A stretch of DNA of 64,000 nt from Curvibacter sp. AEP1-3 (lineage in GTDB: Bacteria; Pseudomonadota; Gammaproteobacteria; Burkholderiales; Burkholderiaceae_C). Of this stretch, positions 23,176 through 33,065 are shown piece after piece. The translations under genes were made by a program, and so were the position numbers. The notes under the pieces were generated by a model. The model made no database searches. It had not been told where the DNA came from and saw only the letters and a list, made by a program, of their open reading frames with translations. Within the stretch, counting starts at the first letter, position 1, and each line of letters begins with the position of its first letter. The DNA lies in the NCBI RefSeq assembly GCF_002163715.1, contig NZ_CP015698.1, positions 496,001-560,000 on the forward strand, read 5' to 3'.

Positions 23176-24000
23176 ATGAGCCAACAATTGCAATCCGTTA
23201 TCGAAGCCGCGTGGGAAGACCGCGCCAACATTTCTGTGGCATCCGCACCCGCTGAAGTGCGTGAAGCCGTAGAACATGTGCTGAACGAACTCGACGCCGG
23301 CCGCTTGCGCGTCGCCACCCGCGAAGGCGTGGGCCAGTGGACCACCCACCAATGGATCAAGAAGGCAGTGCTGCTGAGCTTCCGCCTCAAGGACAACGAA
23401 GTCATCCAGTCCGGTGATCTGGGCTTTTATGACAAGGTTCCCACCAAATTTGCCGGCATGAGCGCTGAGGCCCTCAAAGCTACCGGTGTTCGCGTGGTTC
23501 CGCCTGCCGTGGCTCGCCGCGGCAGTTTCCAGGGCAAGGGCGTGATCCTGATGCCTTCTTACTGCAACATCGGATCTTATGTGGACGAAGGCACCATGGT
23601 CGACACATGGGCGACTGTGGGTTCTTGCGCCCAGATCGGCAAGCACGTGCACTTGTCCGGTGGCGTGGGCATAGGGGGTGTGCTGGAGCCTATGCAGGCC
23701 GGCCCCACCATCATTGAAGACAACTGCTTTGTGGGCGCGCGTTCCGAGGTGGTAGAGGGCGTGATCGTCGAAGAAAACTCGGTGATTTCCATGGGCGTGT
23801 ACATCGGCCAGAGCACCCCAATTTATGACCGCGCGACCGACACTGTCAGCTATGGCCGCATCCCGGCAGGCTCTGTGGTGGTCAGCGGCAGCCTGCCCAA
23901 GGGTGACGGCAAGTACAGCATGTACGCTGCCATCATCGTCAAGAAGGTGGACGCCAAGACACGCTCCACCACCAGCCTGAACGACTTGCTGCGCGACTAA
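23176..24000 (+). CDS. dapD: Tetrahydrodipicolinate N-succinyltransferase
   Basis: 274 residues, normal for DapD. The C-terminal half is a left-handed beta-helix with hexapeptide repeats ([59 protein letters not shown]). It transfers succinyl from succinyl-CoA to tetrahydrodipicolinate, the step before DapC. It lies 48 bp downstream of dapC and 23 bp upstream of the pilU-like gene, in one direction, so it is likely part of the same operon. Confidence 0.96.
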   Translation: MSQQLQSVIEAAWEDRANISVASAPAEVREAVEHVLNELDAGRLRVATREGVGQWTTHQWIKKAVLLSFRLKDNEVIQSGDLGFYDKVPTKFAGMSAEALKATGVRVVPPAVARRGSFQGKGVILMPSYCNIGSYVDEGTMVDTWATVGSCAQIGKHVHLSGGVGIGGVLEPMQAGPTIIEDNCFVGARSEVVEGVIVEENSVISMGVYIGQSTPIYDRATDTVSYGRIPAGSVVVSGSLPKGDGKYSMYAAIIVKKVDAKTRSTTSLNDLLRD

Positions 24001-24023
24001 GTTCTCCCAAGCGGAAGGCAACT

Positions 24024-25193
24024 ATGGCCACGACCACCACACCCCAGCCTTCAGGCACCATGGAGCGCATCCTGCGCCTCATGAGCGAGAAGAAGGCGTC
24101 TGACGTTTATTTGTCGGCGCACGCCCCTGCGTTGATCAAAATCAACGGCCAGTGTGTACCGATCAACAGCCAGACCCTGCCTTCCGACGCTCCCAAAAAT
24201 CTGTTGGCGGAAGTGTTATCGCCCCAACAAATTGAGATTTTGGAGCGTGATGGTGAGCTGAATGTCGGTTTCCCGCTGGCTGGCGTAGGTCGTTTCCGTG
24301 TGAGTGCCATGCGCCAGCGCGGCACCATTGCAGCAGTGATCCGCTACATCAGCGTGGACGTGCCCCCCCTCCACAGCCTGCAGCTGCCCCCGGTGCTGGC
24401 CGACCTCATCATGGAAAAGCGCGGCCTGCTGCTGATGGTGGGTGCCACGGGTGCGGGCAAGAGCACGACGCTGGCGTCCATGCTGGACTACCGCAATGAG
24501 AGTGTGTCCGGCCACATCCTGACCATTGAAGACCCCGTGGAGTTTTTGTTCAAGAACAAGAAGTCCGTGGTGAATCAGCGCGAAGTCGGCACCGACACGG
24601 CTTCTCTCCATGTAGCCCTGAAAAACGCCCTGCGCCAGGCTCCGGATGTGATTCTGATCGGTGAAATCCGGGATCAGGAGACCATGTCAGCAGCGATTGC
24701 CTATGCGCAATCCGGCCACTTGTGCCTGGCCACCATGCACGCCAACAACAGCTATCAAGCGCTGAACCGCATCTTGAGCTTTTACCCGGTCGAAGTACGC
24801 CCCACCATGTTGGGGGACCTGGCTACAGCTCTGCGAGCCATCGTCTCTCAACGCCTTTTGCGCACCACATCCGGACTGCGCACACCGGCCGCCGAGGTGT
24901 TGCTCAACACCAAGCTGGTGGCCGAAATGATTGAAAAAGGCGACTTTTCAGCGGTGCGTGAAGCCATGGAGCAATCCATGGCAGAGGGTTCGCAGACCTT
25001 CGAAGCCGACATCGCCCGCCTGATTCAGGACGGCCTCGTAGACCGCAAAGAAGGCTTGGCCCACGCAGACTCACCCACCAACCTCATGTGGCGTTTGCAA
25101 AACGATTTCACCAAGGTGGCCAAGGCTGCTGCGGTGCCGGAAGAGGATGATGAAGCCTCCTTCACGGAAATTACCCTGGATGTGAAACACTGA
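24024..25193 (+). CDS. pilU: Type IV pilus retraction ATPase, PilU subgroup
   Basis: 389 residues. Secretion/retraction ATPase motifs are intact: Walker [10 protein letters not shown], Asp box [13 protein letters not shown], Walker [14 protein letters not shown] and His box [11 protein letters not shown]. The ending with an acidic tail ([13 protein letters not shown]) and sequence such as [15 protein letters not shown] at the N-terminus fit PilU better than PilT. PilU hexamers assist PilT in disassembling type IV pili. A pilus motor gene inside a run of lysine-biosynthesis genes is odd by function, although the spacing suggests co-transcription. A pilT paralogue is expected elsewhere. Confidence 0.85.
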   Translation: MATTTTPQPSGTMERILRLMSEKKASDVYLSAHAPALIKINGQCVPINSQTLPSDAPKNLLAEVLSPQQIEILERDGELNVGFPLAGVGRFRVSAMRQRGTIAAVIRYISVDVPPLHSLQLPPVLADLIMEKRGLLLMVGATGAGKSTTLASMLDYRNESVSGHILTIEDPVEFLFKNKKSVVNQREVGTDTASLHVALKNALRQAPDVILIGEIRDQETMSAAIAYAQSGHLCLATMHANNSYQALNRILSFYPVEVRPTMLGDLATALRAIVSQRLLRTTSGLRTPAAEVLLNTKLVAEMIEKGDFSAVREAMEQSMAEGSQTFEADIARLIQDGLVDRKEGLAHADSPTNLMWRLQNDFTKVAKAAAVPEEDDEASFTEITLDVKH

Positions 25194-26380
25194 TGACGCA
25201 AACGCTGCAGCTCACCGAGCAACTGTTGTCCATGGCCTCGGTGACGCCTTCAGACGGTGGATGCCAAGCCCTGATTGCCGATCGCTTGCGCCCGCTGGGC
25301 TTTTTGTGTGAAACCATTGAAAGTGGGCCGGACGATTTTCGAGTTACCAATTTGTGGGCAAAACGGCCTGCAGGGCTTGCGGGATCTGCGCCAGTAGCTT
25401 CCAAAAGCATAGCAAAAACCTTGGTGTTCGCCGGACATACCGACGTGGTTCCCACCGGCCCTGCGCAGCAATGGGACAGTGCGCCATTCGTCCCCAGCCA
25501 CCGTGACGGAAAGCTGTTCGGCCGCGGTGCGAGCGACATGAAGACTTCCTTGGCGGCGTTTGTGGTGTCTATCGAAGAGTTTCTGGCTTTGCATCCGGCC
25601 CCCGAACTCAACATCGCCCTGCTCTTGACCAGTGACGAAGAAGGCCCGGCCCTCGACGGCACGGTGGTGGTCTGCAAACAGTTGCAAGAGCGCGGCGAGG
25701 TACTGGACTACTGCATCGTGGGGGAACCTACCTCGGTCGAGAAAACCGGTGACATGATCAAAAACGGACGGCGCGGCACCATGAGCGGCAAGCTCACGGT
25801 CAAGGGCGTGCAAGGCCACATTGCCTACCCGCACCTCGCCAAAAATCCGATCCATCTGTTTGCCCCCGCGTTGGCCGAGTTGGTGGGCATCGAATGGGAC
25901 AAGGGCAATGCGTTTTTCCCGCCGACCACCTGGCAGGTCAGCAACATCCATGGCGGCACCGGTGCGAGTAACGTCATTCCCGGGCATGTGGTGATTGATT
26001 TCAACTTCCGCTTCTCCACCGAGTCCACCCCCGAGAGCCTTCAAAAGCGGCTTGCCAGCGTTCTGGCCAAACATCAGCTGGACTATGACTTGGCTTGGAC
26101 CATAGGCGGCCTGCCCTTCCTGACCACACCAGGCCCCTTGGTGGATGCGGTACGCGATGCCATCCGCTCAGAGACCGGGCTGGAGACACAGCTTTCGACC
26201 ACCGGTGGCACCAGCGATGGACGTTTTATCGCGCAGGTCTGCACGCAAGTGATTGAACTCGGACCTCCCAACGCCACCATCCACAAGATCAACGAATACG
26301 TGAAGCTCGCCGACATCGAGCCTCTGAAAAACATTTACCGCCGGGTACTTGAGAACCTGAACCAGGCGGAAACCGCATGA
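25193..26380 (+). CDS. dapE: Succinyl-diaminopimelate desuccinylase
   Basis: 395 residues, M20 metallopeptidase family. Metal-binding motifs are present: [11 protein letters not shown] (His, Asp), [14 protein letters not shown] (bridging Asp), [11 protein letters not shown] (catalytic Glu and metal Glu) and the C-terminal metal His in [15 protein letters not shown]. Hydrolyses N-succinyl-LL-DAP to LL-DAP, after DapC. The ATG overlaps the TGA of pilU by one base and the stop overlaps prmB by four. Near residues 60-80 an extra segment ([13 protein letters not shown]) contains a TAGC...GCTA-type inverted repeat in the DNA that may be another palindromic element. Confidence 0.95.
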   Translation: MTQTLQLTEQLLSMASVTPSDGGCQALIADRLRPLGFLCETIESGPDDFRVTNLWAKRPAGLAGSAPVASKSIAKTLVFAGHTDVVPTGPAQQWDSAPFVPSHRDGKLFGRGASDMKTSLAAFVVSIEEFLALHPAPELNIALLLTSDEEGPALDGTVVVCKQLQERGEVLDYCIVGEPTSVEKTGDMIKNGRRGTMSGKLTVKGVQGHIAYPHLAKNPIHLFAPALAELVGIEWDKGNAFFPPTTWQVSNIHGGTGASNVIPGHVVIDFNFRFSTESTPESLQKRLASVLAKHQLDYDLAWTIGGLPFLTTPGPLVDAVRDAIRSETGLETQLSTTGGTSDGRFIAQVCTQVIELGPPNATIHKINEYVKLADIEPLKNIYRRVLENLNQAETA

Positions 26381-27279
26381 ATTTGAAAGATTTGGTCGCA
26401 CAGGCCACCGCGCAGCTGACCGAAGCGGGCGTGTCCTTCGGCCATGGCACCACCAACGCGGCGGACGAGGCTGCATGGCTGGTACTGCACGCTCTCGGCT
26501 TGCCGCTCGATACGGGCCTGACCGACGAGGATAAAGAGTCAAATCGGACGATAGCGCCCGAGGAATATGCGCGGGTAGCTACACTTTTAGGAGCGCGCAT
26601 CAGCACCCGCAAGCCGGCTGCTTACTTGACCCAAGAGGCGTGGCTGCAAGGTGTGCCCTTTTACGTGGATGAACGCGTCATCGTTCCGCGGTCTTTGATC
26701 GCCGAACTCTTGGTGGACGGCAGCATCGACTATTGGCTCAAAGAAAGTACCCACCACGTACTGGACCTGTGCACCGGCAACGGCAGCCTGGGCATTCTGG
26801 CCGCCATGGTCTATCCGGACGTGGAGGTGACGGGAGCCGACATTTCGACGGACGCATTGGCGGTCGCGCGCATCAACGTGGACAAGCATCAGTTGCAGGA
26901 GCGGGTGAAATTGCTGGAGTCTGATGGCTTGAAGGCAGTCCCCGGTGTGTTTGACCTGGTGTTGTGCAACCCGCCGTATGTGAACGCCAAGAGCATGGCA
27001 GCACTGCCCGCTGAATACTTGGCCGAACCCTTTATTGCCCTAGACGGCAATCAGGCAGGCGGCAGCGGCGATGGCATGGACTTCATCCGGACCTTGCTGG
27101 CAGATATTCCCTCCAAGCTGTCGGAAGATGGCGTGCTGGTGCTGGAAATCGGAAACGAGCGCGAGTATTTCGAAGCGGCCTTTCCCGAGTTGGAAGTGGT
27201 GTGGCTGGAGACCAGTGCCGGTGAAGACCAAGTGCTGCTGCTGACGCGCGACGCACTGGCCCGCTTCCAGCAGCCTTAA
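26377..27279 (+). CDS. prmB: 50S ribosomal protein L3 glutamine methyltransferase
   Basis: 300 residues. SAM-binding motif [20 protein letters not shown] and the catalytic NPPY within [12 protein letters not shown] identify the PrmB/PrmC group. The N-terminal region and the spacing to NPPY fit PrmB, which methylates a Gln of ribosomal protein L3; PrmC, acting on release factors, is the alternative. Start ATG overlaps the dapE stop (ATGA). An in-frame palindromic element covers roughly residues 59-74. Confidence 0.9.
   Translation: MNLKDLVAQATAQLTEAGVSFGHGTTNAADEAAWLVLHALGLPLDTGLTDEDKESNRTIAPEEYARVATLLGARISTRKPAAYLTQEAWLQGVPFYVDERVIVPRSLIAELLVDGSIDYWLKESTHHVLDLCTGNGSLGILAAMVYPDVEVTGADISTDALAVARINVDKHQLQERVKLLESDGLKAVPGVFDLVLCNPPYVNAKSMAALPAEYLAEPFIALDGNQAGGSGDGMDFIRTLLADIPSKLSEDGVLVLEIGNEREYFEAAFPELEVVWLETSAGEDQVLLLTRDALARFQQP
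26553..26597 (+). repeat. Palindromic element in frame within prmB
   Basis: Ends GCGCCCG and AGGAGCGC. It encodes [15 protein letters not shown] in the same frame as the related element in purL encodes its 15 residues; GCGC, TGCGC, AGCTA and AGGAGCGC blocks are shared. By hand alignment about 30 of 45 positions agree. It falls in the N-terminal substrate-recognition half of PrmB, outside the SAM motif. Confidence 0.5.
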
Positions 27280-27389
27280 GTTTTTTACCCGGGCGGTATC
27301 CGGTAAGCACGCGCGCCGGACACGCCGAACTGCCTGATGTCATGCATCCGGTAGCCATTTATTGACGGCCTCACGGCCCTTCCCAGAAC

Positions 27390-29330
27390 ATGATTACATT
27401 AAAAAACGTCACCCTGCGCCGTAGCGCCAAGGTGTTGCTCGAAGGCGCTTCGGTTACCTTGAATCCAGGCGAAAAGGTAGGCCTTGTGGGTCGCAACGGT
27501 GCGGGCAAATCCTCGCTGTTTGCCTTGCTGAACGGCAATCTCCACGAAGACGCGGGCGAGTACTACATCCCCGCCCAATGGCGCATGGGCCAGGTGGCAC
27601 AGGATATGCCCGAAACCGAACAAGGCGCCACCGACTTTGTGGTCGAAGGCGATACGCAACTCGGGGCAGCACGGGCGGAAGTGACAGCCGCGGAATCGAC
27701 CGAAGACTACGAACGCATGGCGAACGCTTACACAGCCCTGCACGACGCCGGTGAGTACGACGCAGCTGCGCGCGCTCAAGCGCTGATTCTGGGTCTGGGT
27801 TTCAAAACCACCGAACTGGACAAACCAGTGAACAGTTTCTCTGGCGGTTGGCGCATGCGCCTGCAGCTCGCCCGGGCCCTCATGTGCCCCAGTGACCTGC
27901 TGCTGTTGGACGAGCCCACCAACCACTTGGACTTGGACGCGCTGGTGTGGCTGGAAGCCTGGCTGAAGAAGTATGAGGGCACTATGGTCGTCATCAGCCA
28001 CGACCGCGAGTTTCTGGATGCGGTAACCAACGTGACCCTGCACATCGACATGGGCAAGCTGGTGCGCTACGGCGGGAACTACAGCAAGTTTGAAGACATG
28101 CGCGCCGAGCAGATGGAGCTTCAACAAAATGCCTTCGCGAAGCAGCAAGACAAGATCGCCCACCTGCAAAAGTTCATCGCACGCTTTAAGGCCAAAGCCA
28201 GCAAAGCCAAGCAGGCCCAAAGTCGGGTCAAGGCCTTGGACCGGATGGAGAAGATTGCGCCGCTGTTGTCCGAAGCCGATTTCAGCTTTGAGTTCAAGGA
28301 GCCGGCCAACCTGCCCAACCCCATGCTCTCCATGCAAGGCGTGAGTTTCGGCTACCCGGCGCCTGAGGAAGCGCCCAAGGGCACTCCACCTACAACTATC
28401 GTCCATAACGTCAGCAAATCGGTGCTCGCAGGACAGCGTATCGGCATATTGGGTGCCAACGGACAAGGTAAGTCCACGCTGGTCAAAACCGTGGCCCGGG
28501 ATCTCGCGCCTCTGGGTGGCGAAATGACCGAAGGCAAGGGCCTGAACATCGGCTATTTCGCCCAGCAGGAACTGGACGTGCTCCGGCCTGACGAAACCCC
28601 GCTGGAGCACATGATCCGGTTGGTGAAGGACATGACCGCTGCCGGCAAAATTGCCGGACAGCAGACCCGTGAACAGGACCTCCGCAGCTTTTTGGGAACA
28701 TTCAACTTTAGCGGCGACATGGTAAAGCAGGCCGTGGGCAGCATGAGCGGTGGTGAAAAGGCTCGACTTGTGCTGTGCATGATCGTGTGGCAACGCCCCA
28801 ACCTGCTGCTACTTGACGAGCCGACCAACCACCTGGATCTGGCAACACGCGAAGCGCTGGCCATGGCGCTGAACGAATTCGAAGGCACCGTGATGCTGGT
28901 GAGTCATGACCGGGCCTTGTTGCGCTCGGTCTGCGATGAGTTCTGGATGGTTTCCCGAGGTGGGGTCGAGCCCTTCGATGGCGATCTGGATGATTACCAG
29001 AAATACCTGTTGGATGAAGCCAAGCGTCAGCGAGAGCTTGCCAAAGAAGAGGCCAAGGCCGGAGTTCCTGCAGTTTCTGTGACCGCCCCTGTCGCTGTGA
29101 AAGTTGGCCCAACTGCAGACGAACTGAAGAAGTGGAAAAAAGACCTCGCCGCAACCGAGGTGCGCATGGAAACGCTCAATGCCGAGGGCGCAGAGTTGGA
29201 AGCAAAACTCTCCACCAACCCGCACCCTTCAGAGATTGCAGAAGCGGGAAAAAGATTGAAGGCAGTGAATGTGGAGCTCCAGAATCTGGAGGAGCTTTGG
29301 CTCGACCTCACTGCCAAGTTGGAGGTCTGA
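27390..29330 (+). CDS. ABC-F ATPase, YheS-like
   Basis: 646 residues with two ABC domains and no membrane segment. First domain: Walker A GRNGAGKSS, signature FSGGWRMRLQLARAL, Walker B LLLLDEPTNHLDLD. A charged linker of about 80 residues (KFIARFKAKASKAKQAQSRVK) fits the P-site tRNA interaction motif of ABC-F proteins. Second domain: GANGQGKST, MSGGEKARLVL, LLLLDEPTNHLDL. A C-terminal coiled extension follows. The sequence is closest in my recollection to E. coli YheS. These proteins act on ribosomes rather than in transport. It is monocistronic, followed by a hairpin. Confidence 0.9.
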   Translation: MITLKNVTLRRSAKVLLEGASVTLNPGEKVGLVGRNGAGKSSLFALLNGNLHEDAGEYYIPAQWRMGQVAQDMPETEQGATDFVVEGDTQLGAARAEVTAAESTEDYERMANAYTALHDAGEYDAAARAQALILGLGFKTTELDKPVNSFSGGWRMRLQLARALMCPSDLLLLDEPTNHLDLDALVWLEAWLKKYEGTMVVISHDREFLDAVTNVTLHIDMGKLVRYGGNYSKFEDMRAEQMELQQNAFAKQQDKIAHLQKFIARFKAKASKAKQAQSRVKALDRMEKIAPLLSEADFSFEFKEPANLPNPMLSMQGVSFGYPAPEEAPKGTPPTTIVHNVSKSVLAGQRIGILGANGQGKSTLVKTVARDLAPLGGEMTEGKGLNIGYFAQQELDVLRPDETPLEHMIRLVKDMTAAGKIAGQQTREQDLRSFLGTFNFSGDMVKQAVGSMSGGEKARLVLCMIVWQRPNLLLLDEPTNHLDLATREALAMALNEFEGTVMLVSHDRALLRSVCDEFWMVSRGGVEPFDGDLDDYQKYLLDEAKRQRELAKEEAKAGVPAVSVTAPVAVKVGPTADELKKWKKDLAATEVRMETLNAEGAELEAKLSTNPHPSEIAEAGKRLKAVNVELQNLEELWLDLTAKLEV

Positions 29331-29354
29331 TCCGGCCGTCGGGGCGTAAGCCAC

Positions 29355-29388
29355 AAATAAAAAAACCCACCTTCGAATGAAGGCGGGC
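29355..29388 (-). terminator. Terminator of the tRNA-Lys pair (may also stop the ABC-F transcript)
   Basis: Minus strand: CCCGCCTTC, loop ATTC, GAAGGTGGG, then TTTTTTTATTTG. A 9-bp stem with one mismatch and seven U residues. On the plus strand the same hairpin is followed by CTTTAA, a weaker tail for the ABC-F gene. Confidence 0.85.
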
Positions 29389-29408
29389 TTTAAGGTCCAC
29401 TTTGTAGG

Positions 29409-29484
29409 TGGTGGGAACTGAGAGATTCGAACTCTCGACCTACGGATTAAGAGTCCGCTGCTCTACCAGCTGAGCTAAATTCCC
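29409..29484 (-). tRNA. tRNA-Lys (anticodon CUU)
   Basis: 76 nt including an encoded CCA. Acceptor strands GGGAATT and AGTTCCC pair over 7 bp. D-arm has AGCTCAGCTGGTAGAGC, the anticodon stem GCGGA/TCCGT encloses loop CTCTTAA with anticodon CTT, and the T-arm has GTTCGAATC. It reads lysine codon AAG. It lies 17 bp downstream of the second tRNA-Lys gene on the same strand. Confidence 0.96.
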
Positions 29485-29501
29485 TTAAATCGTCAAAATC
29501 T

Positions 29502-29577
29502 TGGTGGGACCAGCGGGGGTCGAACCCACGACAAACGGATTAAAAGTCCGCTGCTCTACCAACTGAGCTATGGTCCC
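29502..29577 (-). tRNA. tRNA-Lys (anticodon UUU)
   Basis: 76 nt with encoded CCA. Acceptor GGGACCA pairs with TGGTCCC. Anticodon stem GCGGA/TCCGT encloses loop CTTTTAA, anticodon TTT. T-arm has GTTCGACCC. First gene of a two-tRNA transcript with the CUU isoacceptor, so both lysine codons are covered by one operon. Confidence 0.97.
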
Positions 29578-29620
29578 GACAGTGCTCTTTAATTGCTTAT
29601 TGAACCCTGCGAAGCCTCAA

Positions 29621-29626
29621 ATTATA
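29621..29626 (-). promoter_or_regulatory. -10 box TATAAT for the tRNA-Lys pair
   Basis: Perfect TATAAT on the minus strand, about 44 bases upstream of the tRNA-Lys(UUU) gene, at the very end of tcdA. A convincing -35 is not seen. Start of transcription expected near 29614. Confidence 0.55.
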
Positions 29627-30428
29627 GCGTCTTTTTTGAGGCCAAATGGGTTGGTGCCGATAATTTATCGATCACCCAGCCTGCCGCACACATTCCAAAG
29701 GTGGCCGTCACACTTACCAAGGAACCGTAGCCGTGGCAATTCAACGTTCCATCCCCTTCCACCGCGCAAGAGGCATCGGGCCCACGAACCGCCTCCTTGC
29801 TGTAGACGCAAGCGACCTTCATTTTTTTCCCGTCTTTGGGCGCCCCATGTGATTTCCGAAGGCGGTAGCGTAGCTGGGCTAAAAGGGGGTCATGCGTGGT
29901 TTGACTCAAATCAGAAATATCCACGAGATGCGCCAAACGCTTACCACCTGCGGCACCGACAGACACAAATGGGACCTTGGTCTCACGCGACCATGCGGCC
30001 ATTGCAACTTTCGCCTTGACGTTGTCACATGCATCAATGACTGCATCTACTTGTCCACCCAAAATTGCGGGCCAGTTGTCCTCGTCAACGAAGTCGTCGA
30101 CCACCACCACCCGGCACGCAGGATTGATATCTGCAATGCGTTCCCGCATCGCTTCGATCTTGGACATACCGATTGTGCTGGTCAAAGCGTGCAACTGCCG
30201 ATTAATGTTGGATTCGGACACATGATCCATATCGATCAATGTAAGCGCAGCAATTCCGCTCCTGGCAAGAGCTTCCACAGCCCAGGAGCCCACACCGCCG
30301 ATCCCTACAACAGCGACATGCGAATTGCGAAAGTACCCGGCCGGCTCAACTCCAAAGAGCCGGTCTATGCCGGAAAACCGGCGGTTGAGGTCAGCCGCCT
30401 CAACCGCCCCTGAAGCAATGCCGGTCAC
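29622..30428 (-). CDS. tcdA: tRNA threonylcarbamoyladenosine dehydratase
   Basis: 268 residues of the ThiF/E1-like adenylating family. Seen: RFSGIDRLFG near the N-terminus, nucleotide-binding VVGIGGVGSWAVEALARSG, DMDHVSESNINRQ and DACDNVKAKVAM. TcdA cyclises t6A37 of ANN-decoding tRNAs to ct6A using ATP. The start overlaps the stop of cpoB (ATGA), making it the last gene of the tolB-pal-cpoB-tcdA row. It immediately precedes two tRNA-Lys genes, whose products carry t6A; the adjacency may be accidental. Confidence 0.93.
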   Translation of the reverse strand: MTGIASGAVEAADLNRRFSGIDRLFGVEPAGYFRNSHVAVVGIGGVGSWAVEALARSGIAALTLIDMDHVSESNINRQLHALTSTIGMSKIEAMRERIADINPACRVVVVDDFVDEDNWPAILGGQVDAVIDACDNVKAKVAMAAWSRETKVPFVSVGAAGGKRLAHLVDISDLSQTTHDPLLAQLRYRLRKSHGAPKDGKKMKVACVYSKEAVRGPDASCAVEGDGTLNCHGYGSLVSVTATFGMCAAGWVIDKLSAPTHLASKKTL

Positions 30429-31219
30429 TTCAAACGAGCCAAACGGTCCTTGGCAGCACTCGCAGCTTCTGACGATGGATAACTCGCAATCAGTTCTTCC
30501 AAAGTCTTTCTGGCCGCCTTGGTGTCTTTCAATTCAGACTGACAGTTAGCCAGTGCGAGTAACGCCTCAGGCGCGCGCAAATGATCGCCTGATTGCTGCA
30601 CCAAGCTACGGAAATTAGCCTGTGCGTCCTTGTAGTCCTTGGTCGCGTACTGCGCACTACCCAGCCAGAACAATGAAGAAGGACGGTATCCAGAGGTCGG
30701 ATAACGATTCAGGAAGTCGAGAAACACTGACTGCGCCGTAGCAAAGTCGCCTTTGCGAAATACAGCAAGCGCTGCTTCAAAATCGCGCTTCTCAGAGGGT
30801 TCTGCAAAGAACTCGCGACCGTCCACGGACACTTTCGAAGGCTCCAGTTTTCGCAGACGATCTTCAAGAAGTTGCGAAGAGTCTTTTTGTTTGCGCTGTG
30901 CCTCCGCCAGATCCCGCGCGAGCTGTTCTACCTGGCCACGAAGCTTGGCCGTGTCTGCACGACTAGCCTCAAGCTGATTCTGAAGCTCCAGAAGTGAACG
31001 GCGAAGTTGAGCCGCATCATCCGCATTTCGCTTGGATTCATCAGCAATTTTTTGATCGCTGTCAGCGCGCAAAACCTCAATTCGCTGGCGTAAATCAAGA
31101 ATCGCGCGACGTGCCTCTTCATCGTCAAACAGGCCTGCAAATGACTGCCCTGCCCCTAAGCACAACAAAAGTGCTACTGATGCAGCGTGAGCAAAACGCT
31201 TCGTCAAAGGAGACATCAT
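30425..31219 (-). CDS. cpoB: Cell division coordinator CpoB (YbgF)
   Basis: 264 residues. Signal peptide with cleavage after GAGQSFA, then a coiled-coil trimerisation region (about 30-110, EARRAILDLRQRIEVLRADSD), and C-terminal TPR repeats (FRKGDFATAQSVFLDFLNRYPTSGY, ALLALANCQSELKDTKAARK). Periplasmic partner of the Tol-Pal system and of PBP1B in E. coli. It starts 3 bases after the pal stop, with two successive ATG codons (31219 and 31216) possible. Confidence 0.92.
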   Translation of the reverse strand: MMSPLTKRFAHAASVALLLCLGAGQSFAGLFDDEEARRAILDLRQRIEVLRADSDQKIADESKRNADDAAQLRRSLLELQNQLEASRADTAKLRGQVEQLARDLAEAQRKQKDSSQLLEDRLRKLEPSKVSVDGREFFAEPSEKRDFEAALAVFRKGDFATAQSVFLDFLNRYPTSGYRPSSLFWLGSAQYATKDYKDAQANFRSLVQQSGDHLRAPEALLALANCQSELKDTKAARKTLEELIASYPSSEAASAAKDRLARLK

Positions 31220-31222
31220 GAC

Positions 31223-31765
31223 TTATCGGTAGCTGAACTCGGCGCGACGGTTCTTTTCCAGTGCGGCTTCGGAGTTACCCAGAACGGCCGGCTTTTCCTT
31301 GCCATAGCTGATAGCTTCCATTTGCGCATCAGACACGCCTTGGAGTTGCAAAGCCTTGCGCACTGCCTCTGCCCGCTTCTGGCCCAGAGCCAAGTTGTAT
31401 TCGCGGCCACCACGTTCATCGGTATGGCCTTCGATGCTTACTTTGCGGGATTTGTCCGCTTTCAAGTACTTGGCGTGTGCTTCCAACGTGGCCTGGAACT
31501 CGGAGCGAATGACAAAACTATCGTAGTCAAAGTAAACCGTCTTCAATGCAGCACTCAACGCTGGATCCTGTGCATTTTTGTCCAAGGTAACAGTGGCGAC
31601 ATTGCTCTTTGCTACGCCGGCACCGTCATTGGTTCCAGTGGCTGCCGAACCTGCATTCACCGTTTGACCAGACTTGTCTTCGACTGGCACCTTGTCCAGC
31701 TTAACCGCAGAACCACAAGCACTCAAAAGAGCCACAACCGACATGAGCAAAACCAATTTTTTCAT
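31223..31765 (-). CDS. pal: Peptidoglycan-associated lipoprotein Pal
   Basis: 180 residues. Lipoprotein signal peptide MKKLVLLMSVVALLSAC (lipobox LSAC) and an OmpA-like C-terminal domain with VYFDYDSFVIRSEF and the peptidoglycan-binding IEGHTDERGGREYNLALGQKRA. Anchored in the outer membrane, binds diaminopimelate in peptidoglycan and TolB. The ATG at 31765 has GGAG 7 nt upstream; a TTG two codons earlier is less likely. Second gene of tolB-pal-cpoB-tcdA. Confidence 0.96.
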   Translation of the reverse strand: MKKLVLLMSVVALLSACGSAVKLDKVPVEDKSGQTVNAGSAATGTNDGAGVAKSNVATVTLDKNAQDPALSAALKTVYFDYDSFVIRSEFQATLEAHAKYLKADKSRKVSIEGHTDERGGREYNLALGQKRAEAVRKALQLQGVSDAQMEAISYGKEKPAVLGNSEAALEKNRRAEFSYR

Positions 31766-31792
31766 TCTCAAACTCCAAGTTAAATTTCAAAA

Positions 31793-33052
31793 TTATTTCT
31801 GAGCGGGGCCCCAATCGGGCTCACGAATATCACCACCCTGGCCCGCCAGTCGGGCCTTGATGCGGCCGTCCAAAGTGGTTGTCATTAGCGCCTCTTTTCC
31901 TTGCAACAAAGTTGCGTAAATAATGAGGCGACTATTGGGAGAAAAGCTCGGGTTTTCGTCAGCCGCAGTATCAGTAATGGCCGAAACACTTCCGCTGACA
32001 ATGTCCATCACGTGCAACTTGAATGCACCGTTGACCCTCGACACATACGCCAACCACTTTCCATCCGGACTCAGGGCTGGAGAGATGTTGTAGCTGCCAG
32101 AAAAGGTGACTCGTTCTGCACTCCCACCGCCAGCTGGAACCCTGTAAATCTGCGGGGAGCCGCCCCGGTCACTCACAAAGTAAATTGTCTTTCCATCAGA
32201 CGTATAAACGGGTTCTGTATCGATCGCAGGCGATTGCATCAGGCGCTTGGGTTCCCCACCATTGGCATCCATCACATACAACTGCGACCCTCCATCACGA
32301 CTGAGAGTGAGCGCAATGGATCGACCGTCCGGTGACCACGTGGGCGCACTGTTGGACCCCTTAAAGCTCGCGACGAGACGACGACGGCCGGTCGCAACGT
32401 CGTGAACATAAACCACCGGCTTTCGAGCTTCAAAGGACACATAGGCGAGTTGATTGCCATTGGGGGCCCAGGATGGGGAAATGATCGGCTCCGGGCTACT
32501 TAATGCGCTTTGAGCATTTTCGCCATCCGCGTCTGCGACCCACAGGTTATAGGTCGGCCCCGCCTTCGTAACGTAAGAGATCCTCGTGGAAAAAACCCCT
32601 TTATCCCCAGTCAAACGCTCGTAAACGAAGTCAGCGATCCGGTGAGCCGCCAAGCGAAGATCACCCGGCAGCACAGCGTGGCTCTGTCCCCCCAAATCCT
32701 GATTTCTTACGACATCCCATAAGCGGAATCGAACATCGAAGCGCCCGTCAGCCAATCGCGTGACGCTACCTGCAACCAGGGCATCAGCCCCACGTTGTCG
32801 CATAACGTTCAAATCCGGACGGGCACTCTCATCCAAACCAGAGCCGGACTCCACCCCTTTGAATTGACCGCTTCGTTCCAGATCCGCCTGCACGATGGCT
32901 GCAATTTTCTGAGGGGATTGATCCTCACCACGGAAAGCAGCAATTGCAACTGGAATTTGGGTCATTCCCACTCCGGAAACTTCAACCCGAAATTGCGCTT
33001 GAGCCTGTAATGCGGCCAAACCAAAGAAGCAAATTAACCAGAATTTTTTCAT
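31793..33052 (-). CDS. tolB: Tol-Pal system protein TolB
   Basis: 419 residues. Signal peptide [19 protein letters not shown] followed by [10 protein letters not shown], an N-terminal domain (about 20-165) and a six-bladed beta-propeller with WSPDG/FSPNG-type repeats ([40 protein letters not shown]). Periplasmic link between TolA, Pal and lipoproteins. The start at 33052 is set by the signal peptide; 22 extra upstream codons would overlap the glycosyltransferase gene. tolQ, tolR and tolA, usually just upstream, are replaced here by a glycosyltransferase gene 13 bases away. Confidence 0.95.
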   Translation of the reverse strand: MKKFWLICFFGLAALQAQAQFRVEVSGVGMTQIPVAIAAFRGEDQSPQKIAAIVQADLERSGQFKGVESGSGLDESARPDLNVMRQRGADALVAGSVTRLADGRFDVRFRLWDVVRNQDLGGQSHAVLPGDLRLAAHRIADFVYERLTGDKGVFSTRISYVTKAGPTYNLWVADADGENAQSALSSPEPIISPSWAPNGNQLAYVSFEARKPVVYVHDVATGRRRLVASFKGSNSAPTWSPDGRSIALTLSRDGGSQLYVMDANGGEPKRLMQSPAIDTEPVYTSDGKTIYFVSDRGGSPQIYRVPAGGGSAERVTFSGSYNISPALSPDGKWLAYVSRVNGAFKLHVMDIVSGSVSAITDTAADENPSFSPNSRLIIYATLLQGKEALMTTTLDGRIKARLAGQGGDIREPDWGPAQK

Positions 33053-33065
33053 CGTGTTTCGATTA

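Noticed and set aside
27399..28793. Open frame of 464 codons opposite the ABC-F gene
   Set aside because: The ABC-F protein has all motifs; the reverse frame is a compositional shadow.
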